From NCBI GenBank assembly GCA_963281255.1, contig OY725505.1, positions 496,001 to 560,000 of the forward strand: DNA of 64,000 nt. Reading direction: 5' to 3'. Each line of letters begins with the position of its first letter. Position 1 is the first letter of the stretch. Below, piece by piece: positions 10,681 to 21,392 of the stretch. This DNA comes from Aphrocallistes beatrix (Eukaryota > Porifera > Hexactinellida > Sceptrulophora > Aphrocallistidae). The translations under genes and the position numbers were made by a program. Under the pieces are notes generated by a model that saw only the letters and a list, made by a program, of their open reading frames with translations, searched no databases and was not told the origin of the DNA.

Positions 10681-12790
10681 TCACATTTGGAAGATATGAT
10701 GAAACTTGCTTTTTACATCGATTGCAAACTCTTTCTTTCCACCGAATGCTGAATCTTTGAAGGTTGTTTCAAAATCTAGAGCACTCATCTTGGAGAAAAT
10801 GACTTTGTAATCGATCATTTTCATAGCTAAATCTTCTCTCTTTATATTTTTTAAACATTTTGTTAGAATATCAAGATTTTTAGTAATAAAATATTTTTTT
10901 AAACAAAATGCAAATATTTCTGAATGTACAATATTCTTGTCAGTATTATATTTGAGATTTTTTAACATCACTCTCCACTTCTTGATTGTGAGTTCATTCG
11001 TAAGGTCAGCAACAAATTTCCTCATTTTCTGTCTATTCTGATCCAATTCTTCAGTCAATGAGCTATTTTTTAGAAATGGAATATCCTCAGCTAGATAGAC
11101 AAGGTCAGGTCTTACACTTGATAGAGCTGTGAAAAATGTTTTTGAGTTGTAACCTTCCCATGTATCTATCTCTAATAGGAAATCTTCCGATGTAGCACAT
11201 TCTTCTGATAAACCAGAAGGAAATTGGATTGCGTTTTGTAATTTTCTAACATCTTTTTCTGTTAATCTTTCGATTAGGTCAATCAATGCTGTGGGACATG
11301 GTAGAGGTAACTATAAAACATAACCATAATAATTTGCAAGTAAAATAAGGAATATTCGATATCTATCAATATACTATACCTTAAAAATGCAACAAATAAT
11401 ATTATCTAACAAGTAGTATGCTACCCAAATAATAAAAATAGTGTGCAATATTTGATTTTTGAAGTATTGTACTCCTCTACTCTATGGATGTGAATAAACG
11501 GGACACCCACTTATTAATTTATGGATTCTCTTCCATCCTTTGCATGGAATTTACTTTCTTTCTGCTCGCCGCCCAGAAATTTACTTACTACCTTTTTTTT
11601 TCTCCAAAAAAATAAAAGCTAGTAAGTAGCAAGTAAATCACTGTTCCGACGGTAATACCCTGTTTGGGTCACTAGAGTAATTATCTAATGCCTCGTAATT
11701 ATCGAACAAATCTAAACTTGATATATGTACTCACATCCTTCGAGAAAGAGGTCTTGTCGCTTTCGCTATTTACCACCGTATTTTGTTGATCTTTAGGAAA
11801 TAGAATATCCCTTCCAACACTTTTTGAATCATTATCATCACCTGGTTCAAGAGAATCAATTGATAGAGAAGAATTGTGCGGAATTCTCATATATGAGTTA
11901 AGATCTGTAGAATTCACGCGGTCTATCTTTTGACGTTTTGTACTTATTGCTATTTCTTCTGTTGAGTGATTAGGCTTTGAAACTAAAAAAATACATTTTA
12001 AAGAATAAATTTCACAGAATTAGAAATTCTGATCAAATAACAGGCTTTAGTAAACACAGGTGGAAATGACAATGAACCACAAAAATGGCAAAATTTATGG
12101 TCCAAGTTCGTTTGAGGCTACTTTTCTTATGTGCTGAGTTCTCTAGGATTCTTAGGAAATCCCCAAATAACTGCACTACAATGTTAAAATGCTCAAATGA
12201 AAAGATGCTTTATATTCCATCATATTTTCCATAATATCTTAGACGAAATGTTTATTGAAGAGATAAAATTTTACTTAATTTAGTAAATTGATAAAACCTT
12301 GGTGTAGGTACGGCGCAAGCCCATTGAAACAGGGAGGTGCTCAGCGGCAATTCAACTTGCAGGATGAGATGTATCCAGTGTTCCCTCTAATTTCCCGGGG
12401 ATCCGCTCAAAAAGCTAAAAAATCTGGGAGGGCCAACTTTTCAGGGGGTATCCTCCCCCCAGGATTCCTTAAAGGGAACACTGGATGCCTCTGAGCTAAA
12501 GTTCTGAATTTATACATAAACTGTACCAAAGTCAGAAAGTTAGCTCTGAATTGACTCTATCCTGACCTCCCTTATGTCGCCACTGCTCAGGTTCCTATAA
12601 TGATAAATATGCTATGTGATATGCTAGGAGACTGTGGTGGAAAATTCAAACATTAAAGTATACAAGTTGCTAACTCACTAGGTATGGTAAACTTTGTAGA
12701 TAATTGTTCCACTGAACTTGTTGGAGTATTTCTATTACGTTTTTGAGATATAAGATTACGGAATGGTAATTCTGAAGGTTGTTGACACAT
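10681..12790 (-). CDS. Tandem death effector domain protein, copy 2 (complete)
   Basis: Three exons fit exactly: 12790-12679 (ATG, donor CTA|GTGAGT), 11982-11735 (acceptor TTTTTTTAG, donor GAT|GTGAGT) and 11310-10681 (acceptor TTTTATAG, ends TGA). Lengths 112, 248 and 630 nt keep frame and give 329 residues. Residues 1-120 are a polar, probably disordered region sharing HSTEEIAIS and a KRQKI cluster with copy 1. Domain 1 (about 129-200) contains LIERLTEKDVRKLQ and RPDLVYLAEDI, matching the death effector fold with its RxDL segment. Domain 2 (about 225-300) contains LTIKKWRVMLKNLK and NIKREDLAMKM. The family mediates homotypic contacts in apoptosis and inflammatory signalling; no caspase or kinase domain is attached, so an adaptor or FLIP-like role is an inference. 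It lies about 5 kb upstream of its truncated sister, on the same strand, which points to tandem duplication. Confidence 0.78.
11571..11640. repeat. Small palindromic repeat in intron
   Basis: ATTTACTTACTACC and TAGTAAGTAGCAAGTAAAT form an imperfect hairpin around a T-rich and A-rich centre. The same phrases occur at 42386-42445 and 42655-42740. It lies in the second intron of the death-domain gene. Confidence 0.45.
12376..12483. mobile_element. 108-bp hAT-like miniature element
   Basis: CAGTGTTCCCTCTAATTT and the inverse CTTAAAGGGAACACTG mark the ends. Flanks GATGTATC and GATGCCTC match at six of eight positions, consistent with an old 8-bp duplication. It lies in the first intron of the death-domain gene. 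Confidence 0.6.
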
Positions 12791-12799
12791 AGCTTTAAA

Positions 12800-13465
12800 A
12801 AATAGTATAATTTTGAGTAAAGTTCAATTGAATATTACTTAATGCAAAATAATGTAGCACATTTGAAATCCATTAAATAGGATTTGTGCACTGATTTGTC
12901 TACATCATTGTTTTAGTGCATACTCATATCTAGAGAGACATGGCTATGTAAAATTGATTAAACCACTTTCTACTTTAAAATATGATTTAATACAATGGTT
13001 GTATATTTGAAAGTAATGATGAACATCAAATTTCAAATGATTTAGAATAAATTATTTGACTGCATAATTATGTCTGAAATAATGAATGTTAAATTTAAAA
13101 GTGCATTTGTAATTATATAGCTATTTTAATATTGAAATTCAATTTGGATATTATTCTAATAATATAAAAGGGAACTTAAATATCTAACTAATAATCTTCA
13201 ATTTCTTTCCATATTTACCTTAATCTAGTACGTAGGTGGATTAGAATATTGAAATGATTTGCAGGGAGAAAAAGATAATTATTTTCCTAGGAGACATACT
13301 GATTAGTTGGCCTCAAGCAGTAGAAACCTGACTACTAACGTAGTGCTTATCTGTTAGTATCAACATAATCATTTTCTACTGTTACCTACTCGTACATGAG
13401 TTGGTAGGTAGTATTTATCTGTTAGAGTCATCTCCTATTCTGCTACATATTTTGTGAAGAATTTA
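12800..13465. other. Gene-free AT-rich stretch
   Basis: No ORF or repeat family is recognised upstream of the death-domain gene. Any promoter for it should lie here, but no clear TATA or initiator is seen. Confidence 0.35.
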
Positions 13466-13468
13466 ATA

Positions 13469-13610
13469 CAGTAGAACTCAGATAATACGTTCTTCGGTTT
13501 TGTACGTGCTCATTTTTCTGAACTAAAATTCATTTATAATATAGATTTCTTTGTAGTACAAACTCGATTAGTACGTACTTACAGATAGTACGTACTAATA
13601 ATTCCTACCT
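13469..13610. mobile_element. Pogo/Tigger-like miniature element, right end lost
   Basis: The left end CAGTAGAACTCAGATAATAC follows a TA, and the interior ATTCATTTATAATATAGATT matches elements at 14788-14975 and 26614-26796. The right terminus is missing. Confidence 0.5.
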
Positions 13611-13820
13611 GTGTTTCCAATTTATCTTTTCTCGTTTGTGATTTCTTATATGTTGATCGCCGATAAGTCCTGCGAGATTTTGAAAGACCTTGAATTCACA
13701 TTATCGACCAAATAAAGTATCACTTCATAAGATAAGTATCATCGGCTGCCATCATAAGAGTAAATCTTTCTCGCTTTTAAAAACGGCATGGTAATAATAA
13801 TTCACATTTTATTTAGGGGG

Positions 13821-14460
13821 AAAGTAAGCACTAAGTTTTCTAGACACAATTTGCAGTTGTTGCGTCGTATAAGGTCGGTTCTTGACTTGACCTCAATCGA
13901 GCTAGAAAGGAATTTTCGGATTGTCTATGCATGATGATAATAATTTGATCGAAATAGTCAGATAATGAACGAAATGGATGTACGTATTATTGACCTAAAA
14001 AGACTAAAATAACTTGAAATTACTATTTTGGGATATATTCAAACCATTTTGGCTAAAAGTCTTGTGATTAGTGTGCAAAATCATATTTGAGGACTGGGGG
14101 AGTAGGAATATTTTCGCTATCCCGAGTTCCCCACTGGTCCACTCTAATACAGGAGAACCTCCACTAAGTCTTAAAGTGGGGGAACTCGGACGGCAAAAAT
14201 ATTCCTACTCCACATCCCCCAATTATGATTTTGTACCGTAATGACAAGAAGCCATAATGGTTTGAATAAATCCAAAAATAGTAATTTCAACCCATTTTTG
14301 TCAATTAAAATAAATGATACATCAATTTCATTCATTTTCTGACTATTTAGATCAAATTCTTTTCAACACATATGATCTGAAAATTCCATTCTAGATCAAA
14401 TCAAAGTCAAGAACCGACCTTATGAAAAGCTGCAAAATGATTCCAGAAAACTCTCTTACC
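13821..14460. repeat. Large imperfect inverted repeat (foldback-like)
   Basis: Left-arm phrases such as AAGGTCGGTTCTTGACTT, AGTAGGAATATTTTCG and GAGTTCCCCACT reappear in reverse order and inverse orientation as GTGGGGGAACTCGG, AATATTCCTACTCC and AAGTCAAGAACCGACCTT. The arms are about 300 bp and the spacer about 35 bp. Ends and target duplication could not be fixed. The half copy at 7130-7510 shows it is a repeat family and not a local rearrangement. Confidence 0.65.
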
Positions 14461-14787
14461 ACTTCACACCGGGTAAAGATATTAATTTGAATAGAAAAAT
14501 AAATTCCGAAAACCCATTCCCCACTTCCCCACAGAGGTTTATTTGCATGAAAAAGAATTATTATATTATATTATTACAATAGATTAAATAGGCACCAAAT
14601 TTGTAAAATAAAATAAAACTTGGGTGGTCTAGAGTAAGCGAAGCGACGGTAAGGGGTCTGGGGGATGCTCCCCACAAAATATTTTTAATCTTAGTGCTCA
14701 AATATCGATCTAAAGCTATTGTTGTCGCCTAGTTAAAATAAAATCTCCGACTATAGTGGAATAAAATGTAATTGGGATATATATATA

Positions 14788-14975
14788 CATTTGAACTCGG
14801 TTAGTACGTACTCGGGATAAGACGTACTTCGGCTTAGCATGTACTTATTTTTCTGAACCAAAATTCATTTATTATATAGATTCCTATGTAATATCAACTC
14901 GGTTAGTACGTACTTACGGATATTACGTACTTTTTTTCGCTTCCCGGAGGGGTATGTCTTATCCGAGTTCTACCG
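14788..14975. mobile_element. Pogo/Tigger-like miniature element
   Basis: The right end reads TTATCCGAGTTCTACCG before TA, the left CATTTGAACTCGGTTAG after TA. The interior CTTCCCGGAGGGG is shared with 26614-26796. No transposase. Confidence 0.6.
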
Positions 14976-15183
14976 TATATAAACTCAATTAACACAATTT
15001 TGGGGTTTAATTCTATAAGTTCGTGTGTTCTGCCATACCATTGCTTCCTCCACTGCTCCACCGGCTCCAGACATACCCACGTTTGGTACCCACACTTAAC
15101 GCCTATGATATATAATTAACCTAAAATTGCCCACATACAGAGGTTCCCCATTTATAGAGACCCCACTTTCTCTATTGTGTATA

Positions 15184-15376
15184 CAGTCAGGGTCGCTTCG
15201 TATATTGTGAACGAACCACCAGGGAACCAAAAAATCTGTTCATAATAGAGATACTTCATATTCTGCGAACTTGGTTCAATACAAATCCTATCTAAAAATG
15301 AAATTGGGACAAGGGGATTGGTTCATAATAAACGAATGTTTATATTAAGCGGGTTCATAATAAGCGACCCTGACTC
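15184..15376. mobile_element. 193-bp TA-flanked miniature element
   Basis: The ends are CAGTCAGGGTCGCTT and its near-inverse AAGCGACCCTGACTC between TA dinucleotides. The sister copy at 22799-22982 shares GGGTCGCTTNNTAT and the AACCAAGTTCGC interior. Tc1/mariner-type mobilisation is inferred from the TA target. Confidence 0.75.
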
Positions 15377-15482
15377 TAATTATTTTATACAATAAATTAA
15401 ACACTTTGAACATCAATTTATTCCACAATTTTTAAAATTTAGACATTTTTATCCATGACCTGTTCATGACAAGATGACAAAG

Positions 15483-15852
15483 CAAGGCTGGATTCGGTTA
15501 ACTGGTTAACCGGCTAACCGCCGTCAATCTCGATTAACGGTTTAAGGAAATCTTAGATCGGTTAGCCGATATGCTTTATTTTCTAAATATTCACACTAAT
15601 TTCTTTGTTTTTCGAAGGAGATTCAAGAATATTACTTCTAAAAATTTGTAAATGTAATAGAATTCCTATTTTCTAACCACAAAGTATATTTCGAGACCAC
15701 TGAAAATTATCAATTTTTTCAATATCAGGTTAAAGCTTCGTCCAAAAATCCATACTTCAACCAATTAATACTGGTAGGGGTTAACCGGTTAACCGCCCTG
15801 GAGGAAACCAAAATAACCGAACCATAAAATCGGTTAACCAACCCCAGCCCTG
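15483..15852. mobile_element. hAT-type element rich in GGTTAACC
   Basis: Ends CAAGGCTGGATTCGGTTAAC and GTTAACCAACCCCAGCCCTG are imperfect inverted repeats. GACAAAG flanks both sides (duplication of at least 7 bp). Several GGTTAACCGG motifs occur near both ends, typical of subterminal transposase-binding arrays in such elements. Confidence 0.75.
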
Positions 15853-16077
15853 GACAAAGATTTGAGTCTTAGAAGTTTGAATTAAAATAGACTAAAACAC
15901 TACAGCAAACGCTGAAAGCTAGTCTCGAGCATATTTCTTTAAATTATGAGAACTACGAGTAAATAAAACCTCCCAAATTCAATTGTCGTTTTTGGTTCAA
16001 TCCCCGTATTACGAAAGTTGACAGAAATTAGACAAATACTTCATTAGTATGTCAAATCTGAAATAATATGAGAAAGT

Positions 16078-16093
16078 GGCTTTGAAAAAAGCC
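16078..16093 (-). terminator. Histone mRNA 3' stem-loop
   Basis: On the minus strand GGCTTTTTTCAAAGCC forms a 6-bp stem with a TTTC loop just after the H1 stop codon. This is the layout of replication-dependent histone 3' ends recognised by stem-loop binding protein. Identical copies follow the other two H1 genes. Confidence 0.9.
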
Positions 16094-16117
16094 GGGGTGG
16101 TTGGGTGGAGTGAGCAG

Positions 16118-16702
16118 TTACTTCTTCTTGGCGGCTGCCTTCTTGGGAGTCTTGGGTTTCTTGGCGGGAGCTTTCTTGGTCTTGGCGGCGGGTTTAGCGG
16201 CTGCTTTGGTGGTCTTCTTCGGTTTCTTGGCGTCCTTCGGCTTCGGCTTTGGCTTAGTCTTGGCTGGAGATTTCTTGGGGGATGGCTTTTTGGCGCTGGC
16301 AGCCGCTGGTTTGGCTTTCTTGGGTGTAGCGGGTTTCTTTGCAGCTGTCTTACTGGCAGGCTTTTTCTTCTTCTTGGCCGCGTCTTCTAGCGCCTTAGTG
16401 GATAGTTTGAAGGATCCAGCAACTCCGAGGCCTTTGTGTTTCGCAAGCAAATCTTTCACCAAGAGTCTCTTCAGGCACTGTTTAACCTGTTTTGGGTTCG
16501 TAAGGGAATCCACTTTGTAGTTTTGGTTTATATAGTTGGTGACTGCTATCGTTGAGACGCCTTTGCGATTGGCCAATTTGGTCATAGCGGCAATTACCAT
16601 ATCGTTGTAGGGTGGATGAGAGGAAGGAGTCTTAGGCGTGGTTGTCTTGGCTACCTTCTTGGTCTTAGGTTCTTTAGGAGTGGGAGTAGTAGTCGAACTC
16701 AT
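16118..16702 (-). CDS. Histone H1 (linker histone), copy 1
   Basis: An intronless 194-residue protein. Residues about 1-25 are a Thr/Lys/Pro-rich tail; 28-105 form the H15 winged-helix domain, with the characteristic SSHPPYNDMVIAAMTKL start, a middle KQVKQCLKRLL helix and the C-terminal GVAGSFKL wing; the rest is a long Lys/Ala/Pro tail with KKPxxPKKA-type repeats ending AAKKK. Linker histones bind nucleosome entry/exit DNA and compact chromatin. The ATG lies about 94 bp after a TATA box, and a histone stem-loop follows the stop, so it is expected to be replication-dependent and non-polyadenylated. Its N-terminal half is closest to the copy at 43796-44395. The sequence begins SSTTTPTPKEPKTKKV, as in that copy. 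Confidence 0.95.
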   Translation of the reverse strand: MSSTTTPTPKEPKTKKVAKTTTPKTPSSHPPYNDMVIAAMTKLANRKGVSTIAVTNYINQNYKVDSLTNPKQVKQCLKRLLVKDLLAKHKGLGVAGSFKLSTKALEDAAKKKKKPASKTAAKKPATPKKAKPAAASAKKPSPKKSPAKTKPKPKPKDAKKPKKTTKAAAKPAAKTKKAPAKKPKTPKKAAAKKK

Positions 16703-16795
16703 TTCGCGATAATATTGATGAAAATGAATGAAGTAGATGCTCAGTTGGAAAGTTGAGATAGTTGCATTCTTTTGATTCAGTCTCGCTTATATAGT

Positions 16796-16803
16796 AGTAG
16801 CAG
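16796..16803 (-). promoter_or_regulatory. TATA box of H1 copy 1
   Basis: On the minus strand TATATAAG is followed by CGAGACTGAATCAAAAG, a stretch conserved in front of all three H1 genes. Its start lies 101 bp before the ATG, consistent with a leader of about 70 nt. Confidence 0.75.
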
Positions 16804-17235
16804 TAGTGCCTCGTAGGAGCAAGTGCATTACTCAAAGTAGGATTATTTTCATCTCTTTTCTACTGAAGCAGATATTTTGTTTTTCCTTTTCCACTTCTCT
16901 CCCCGATTTCTTCTTTCCTGAAATGGATTTAGCTGTTATTAAGATGGAAATATTTAGCTCACTAGAAGTATTAGCCATATCGAAAATATTAGGCTTATCC
17001 ATTGAATATTAGTTATACAAAAGCTCAATTGAATTGCAAAACGAATTAGTTTTTCATAATGTCTGTTCCCTTAAACTGGTCAGGAAATAGGTTTATAATT
17101 GATTACCAATAAAATTGGTTCAGGATATTATATTCTATAGCCAAAACTTCCTATTTATGCAAAATAATCCACAGTTCTCAATTCTAAAGTTCTAGAAAAA
17201 CACACATGAATTTAGAAAGCGAAAAATGACAAATT
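16804..17235 (-). repeat. H1 upstream block shared by three loci
   Basis: The region matches 40270-40695 and 43260-43704. The nearest 250 bp are almost identical. In the opposite direction to H1 it holds a short ORF (16806-17012, starting MPRRSKCITQSR) open in all three copies. I treat it as duplicated promoter because the match also covers non-coding flanks. Confidence 0.7.
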
Positions 17236-18126
17236 TGAAGAAAACTAAAATTATTTCTTCCAAATTGTTTCTCCAAAATTGCCACAAAACAGGTTATGTA
17301 ATGCCAATTTAACATAGAAACTAAGTTGCTATGTACATTTTGGTACCGAAATATAGTTTTGTACAAAAATTTCTGTATAACGATGGAAAACACCTCATTT
17401 CATTCCATGATTAGTTCAATCAATCAAATTCCATTATACACATGCTAGAACAGTATACAAGTATTTATTCAAACTATCCTACTAGATCTTCAAGTGATGT
17501 GCACAAACAAAAATACACGAACGATGAAACATTTTAGAATATATATTCCCCTTAATAGGTCGTCGGAAGCAATTACCTTAGTAGAATATATTTTATCCAA
17601 ATACTTTTCGGAATTCTGCGTCATTCCAGTCTGGGTGGTACTGGAATGAAGAAAGTCAAAGTAGTCTATAGAATAACCAAAGTAGTGCAAACTTGTGCCC
17701 CAGAAAAAATAAAATTTGAATTCATACAAATTAAGTAAATTTGGAATATTTATTTTCAAAAATCCATGGTGTGTTATAATTAACGAATGTTTGAGTATTA
17801 AGCAGGTTTGTAAAAATCTTATACCAAACAAAAGAGTTCACAAAACACTCGTCTATTCCCTCAACTCACGGGATACTGAAAATCTGACATCAAATTCGAA
17901 ATCTACACTCTCGAATTACTCAGTTTAGAAGCTTTATATAAATAAAATATGCTTCAATGTCAATTGATACTGCTTGTGCCACCTTGATCCACTTGTCTCA
18001 TTATACGTATATACGAAATAGTTATGGCAAGTGGCACAAGGTGATACCAGTGACGTAGCCAGGAATTGAATCCTGCTAGGGCACAGATGAATCATTTCTG
18101 TGTTGAACGCGACGACACTATAAAAC
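17236..18126. other. Gene-free stretch
   Basis: No credible gene. The small ORFs here look like chance readings of AT-rich DNA. No transposon ends could be paired. Confidence 0.35.
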
Positions 18127-18190
18127 CAGGCCCGGCGCCAGTGGTCCGGTTGGTCTGGTTTTAACAGGACCACTTTTCAAAAGTGGTCCT
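18127..18190. repeat. Fragment of GGCGCC-ended repeat
   Basis: CCGGCGCCAGTGGTCCGGTT and the palindromic GGACCACTTTTCAAAAGTGG match 23551-23664, where a longer copy sits inside another element. The ends are not resolved. Confidence 0.4.
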
Positions 18191-18242
18191 AAAATTCAAA
18201 TTATGATAAACTATCGATATAATAAATACAAGCACACTTCAC

Positions 18243-18725
18243 TTACTTGCGCTGCGCGGCTTACGGACACTTTGTGTCCGCAGAGTCGCCCTGCAGGTGC
18301 CTGGAGTAACTCGATCTAGCGTATTATGGGAATTTGTTTACTTTATATAAATATTGTAAACAAAAGTTATAATTTACCACTTAGATTCGGAAATACAATA
18401 TTCTGAATCTATGTATACCCTTATTGTCAACCGTTGGAAGCTAGTCTCTAGCATATTTTTCAAAATTCGTCAAATGGTGTGGAAATATCTATATAAAGGT
18501 GTGAAATTATGCACATAACCTTTTTTTATCGTTAGACACTATAATAAAATTAAGATACCTAACATAAGTTGTGGCTTTGAAGTATTACAATGACAATCTT
18601 TTGTAGTGTCGTACAATGATTTCTATTGTGAGAGTGAAGTCATATACGTACTTGTATATTGTATAGAAAAGGTGTAAAAAGTTGTTTTTAATTTTTTTTG
18701 CAGAGGTGTGAAAATTTCGCTTAGA
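18243..18725 (-). repeat. Helitron-like family 2 (HN2) copy
   Basis: In reverse orientation the block runs from GATCTAAGCGAAATTTTCAC through ATGCTAGAGACTAGCTTCCA to the hairpin end CGGACACAAAGTGTCCG and GCCGCGCAGCGCAAG. It aligns throughout with 49830-50632 and 55240-55948. The last hairpin, AAGCGCGCTT in other copies, is decayed here. Confidence 0.7.
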
Positions 18726-19854
18726 TCTTACTTAATCGTGGTCATAGCATTCAAAAAGTTCTCATCCTATATCTATATCTCAAATGATAGTGAAAATAGA
18801 ATATTTTCAATTTGTCCAGTGTATTCCTTAGGGAATCAGCTCCCAATTTATATTTTGATTGATTTTAAGTAGAGGACAATTATTGTGGTTCCTACATTAT
18901 ATTTTTGTAAAGGTTTAGAGTAGTGTCGAAAAGTTGAAATCTTTCATTGAAAATGGCTTAAAACTAAATTTGGAAAATAAGTTGTGAAAATCGTAAAATA
19001 AGATCATTAAAAGGTCAAATAATTAAGAACCAATGTACAAAAGTAAACGGGAGGTATTCAATAGTAGTATTGGTCGTATAAAAAATTTTAGTGGATTTTT
19101 GGCTAATTTTTGCCACTAAAAAGTGGGGACAAAAGTAGTAGTAGTAACTTCAAAACACATTATTCCCTCAGCCTAAACTAGAATACTTGAGAGAAGTCAA
19201 TATATATGTTAGTTGATGCATAGAATTCGATGGAGGGATCAGTTTTAACGATATATATCCAGTGTGATGTAGCTATTCCCCAGATCGTGTTGTAAAAAGT
19301 TGTAATATTAGATATAGTGATATATTGATGTTAGTGATACTTTGTTGGGCTTGAGGCACCCCAGTCGATGACATTCAATGCTAATTTTATTGGACATAGT
19401 GATAATTTGACAAAATATTTCCTATCCTCAACACTATCACTATACCCAATATCTACTGTATACAGAATTTAATCATGCCTATTACTCCTTTATCATAAAC
19501 TAGTAAGTATATACTAACATATTTAGTTTATTGCCGACCTCAGTATGCCAATCAATTTAGGTTCTCGTGTACCAGTCACGTTCTAGAATACCAACTCTAC
19601 AAGTATGTTACAGAGTTACATACAGATTGTAACTTTATATTTCATTGTATCTAGTATGTCGATGGCATGATTGAATGATATTTCAAGATAGCTTGTGAGA
19701 GATTCTCCCAGATATAAATACTGTGATTTGGTTCTAGTATACATATGCATATACGTACAGTAGCATCTTGTTAATGTGAACACCAGGGGACGTTCGAGAT
19801 TCGTTTGTATTAACCGAATTGATCTACATGTATTGTCGTCTATAGGATATAATA
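18726..19854. other. Gene-free stretch
   Basis: AT-rich, with no supportable ORF. The phrase GTTAATGTGAACACCAGGGG at about 19771 resembles the CAGTCAGGGTCGC element family weakly. Confidence 0.35.
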
Positions 19855-19953
19855 GGGCATGCCTAATTTACGGAATGGGACGGGACCGTCCAGGAAAATC
19901 TAGATGCCTAATTTACGGGACAGGACGGCATCCCATCCCGTAAATTAGGCATC
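19855..19953. repeat. Palindromic GCATGCCTAATTTACGG repeat
   Basis: GGGCATGCCTAATTTACGG at the left and CCGTAAATTAGGCATC at the right are inverse copies, with further GCCTAATTTACGGGACAGG units between. A longer copy is at 38132-38326. The LINE begins directly at its right edge. Confidence 0.65.
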
Positions 19954-21392
19954 TTAACTCGTCTCTTCCCCGGGACGCAGTCTGCCTATCGTAAACACCA
20001 CAGTACGGAGACTGCACTCCTGAAGGTCACAAACGACATCCTCCTCAGCATGAATCGCCAACACGTATCTCTTCTGGTTCTTCTTGATCTTAGTTCAGCC
20101 TTCGACACCGTCGACCATACCATCTTACTCAACCGTCTCCAGTCTCATTTCGGCATTTGCGGCTCTTCTCTGTCTTGGTTTGAATCTTACCTCTCTGGTA
20201 GGACTCAATTCGTCTCGATTAAGGGTTCTAATTCCTCCAATATCCCGGTCCAACACGGAGTTCCTCAGGGTTCTTGTCTTGGTCCGCTTCTCTTTAGCCT
20301 CTATACTAGTCCTCTATTCGACCTCATTAGGTCCCACCTCCCCGACATGCACTGCTATGCCGACGATACTCAGGTCTATCTTTCTTTTAAACCCGGTTCC
20401 ATCTCTTCTGAAGAATCTGCTTTTTCCGCCATCCAATCTTGCATCTCCGCGATCCGTTCCTGGCTCCTCACCAACAAGTTGCTTATCAATGACACCAAGA
20501 CTGAGTTCCTTATAATAGGGACTCGTCAACAACTATCTAAGGTTCAAACTGATAGCATCTCTGTTGGTGAGTCGAGAATCTCTTCTTCCAAAGAAGTACG
20601 GAATCTTGGAACTTGGCTCGACAATACCCTCTCAATGTCTACTCAGGTCAGCAAAGTTGCCTCCTCCTGCTTCTATTACATCTATAACATCCGGCGTATT
20701 AGAAAGTATCTCTCTAGGGAAGTCTGTGAAACTCTTGTCAATTCTCTTATCACATCTCGTCTTGATTATTGTAACAGTCTCTTGTATGGTTGCCCCTCAT
20801 CCCTCTTAGCTCGATTCCAGCGAGTCCAGAACAGTGCAGCCAGGCTTATCTACAATGTCTCTCGTACCTTTTCGTCATCTCCTCTTCTTATTAACCTCCA
20901 CTGGCTGCCTGTTAAACATCGTATCCTCTTTAAAATCCTCCTCATAACTTACAAAGCCATCCATTCTCTTGCTCCGGACTATATCATCCAGCTCATACAG
21001 GTTAAGTCATCCAATCGTACTCTACGATCATCCAACGCCATCCTCCTTGAGCATCCTACTATCAAATCTTCCAAAACTCTGGGTGATCGTGCATTCACTT
21101 TAGCTGCGCCTGTTGAGTGGAATCTTCTGCCTCCGAGCATTCGGAATGCCCCCTCACTTCTTCTCTTCAAAAAACTCTTGAAAACTCATCTTTTCCGTAT
21201 CGCGCACGACACATCCACTTAAATTAATTTCAATGCATATACATACCTTACAAGCATACATACACATACATACACATACATACACATACATACATAACAC
21301 ACACCTACTTTTATTGAATTGTACAGCGCACTTGAACATATTAATATGGAATCTGCGCTATATAAATGTATATTATTATTATTATTATTATC
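19954..21392 (+). mobile_element. L2-like non-LTR retrotransposon, 5'-truncated
   Basis: The frame is open from the start of the element (LTRLFPGTQSAYRKHHST...) to the stop at 21220-21222, longer than the ATG-started 390 residues at 20050. Reverse transcriptase landmarks appear in order: DLSSAFDTVDH, GVPQGSCLGPLLF and the catalytic YADDTQ. The C-terminal part has LLYGCPSS and LHWLPVKHRI phrases typical of the CR1/L2 lineage. The 3' end GCGCTATATAAATG plus (TTA)n is the classic L2-type tail. The endonuclease is lost by 5' truncation. The ORF has no internal stop, so insertion is fairly recent. A (CATA)n-type microsatellite occupies 21243-21302. Confidence 0.88.

Noticed and set aside
16076..16520. 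Long Leu/Gly/Phe-rich plus-strand frames opposite H1 copy 1, with equivalents opposite copies 2 and 3
   Set aside because: They are antisense readings of the Lys/Ala/Pro-rich histone tails; composition follows the real gene on the other strand.
20314..21170. Overlapping frames in the LINE on both strands
   Set aside because: Shadows of the reverse transcriptase frame.
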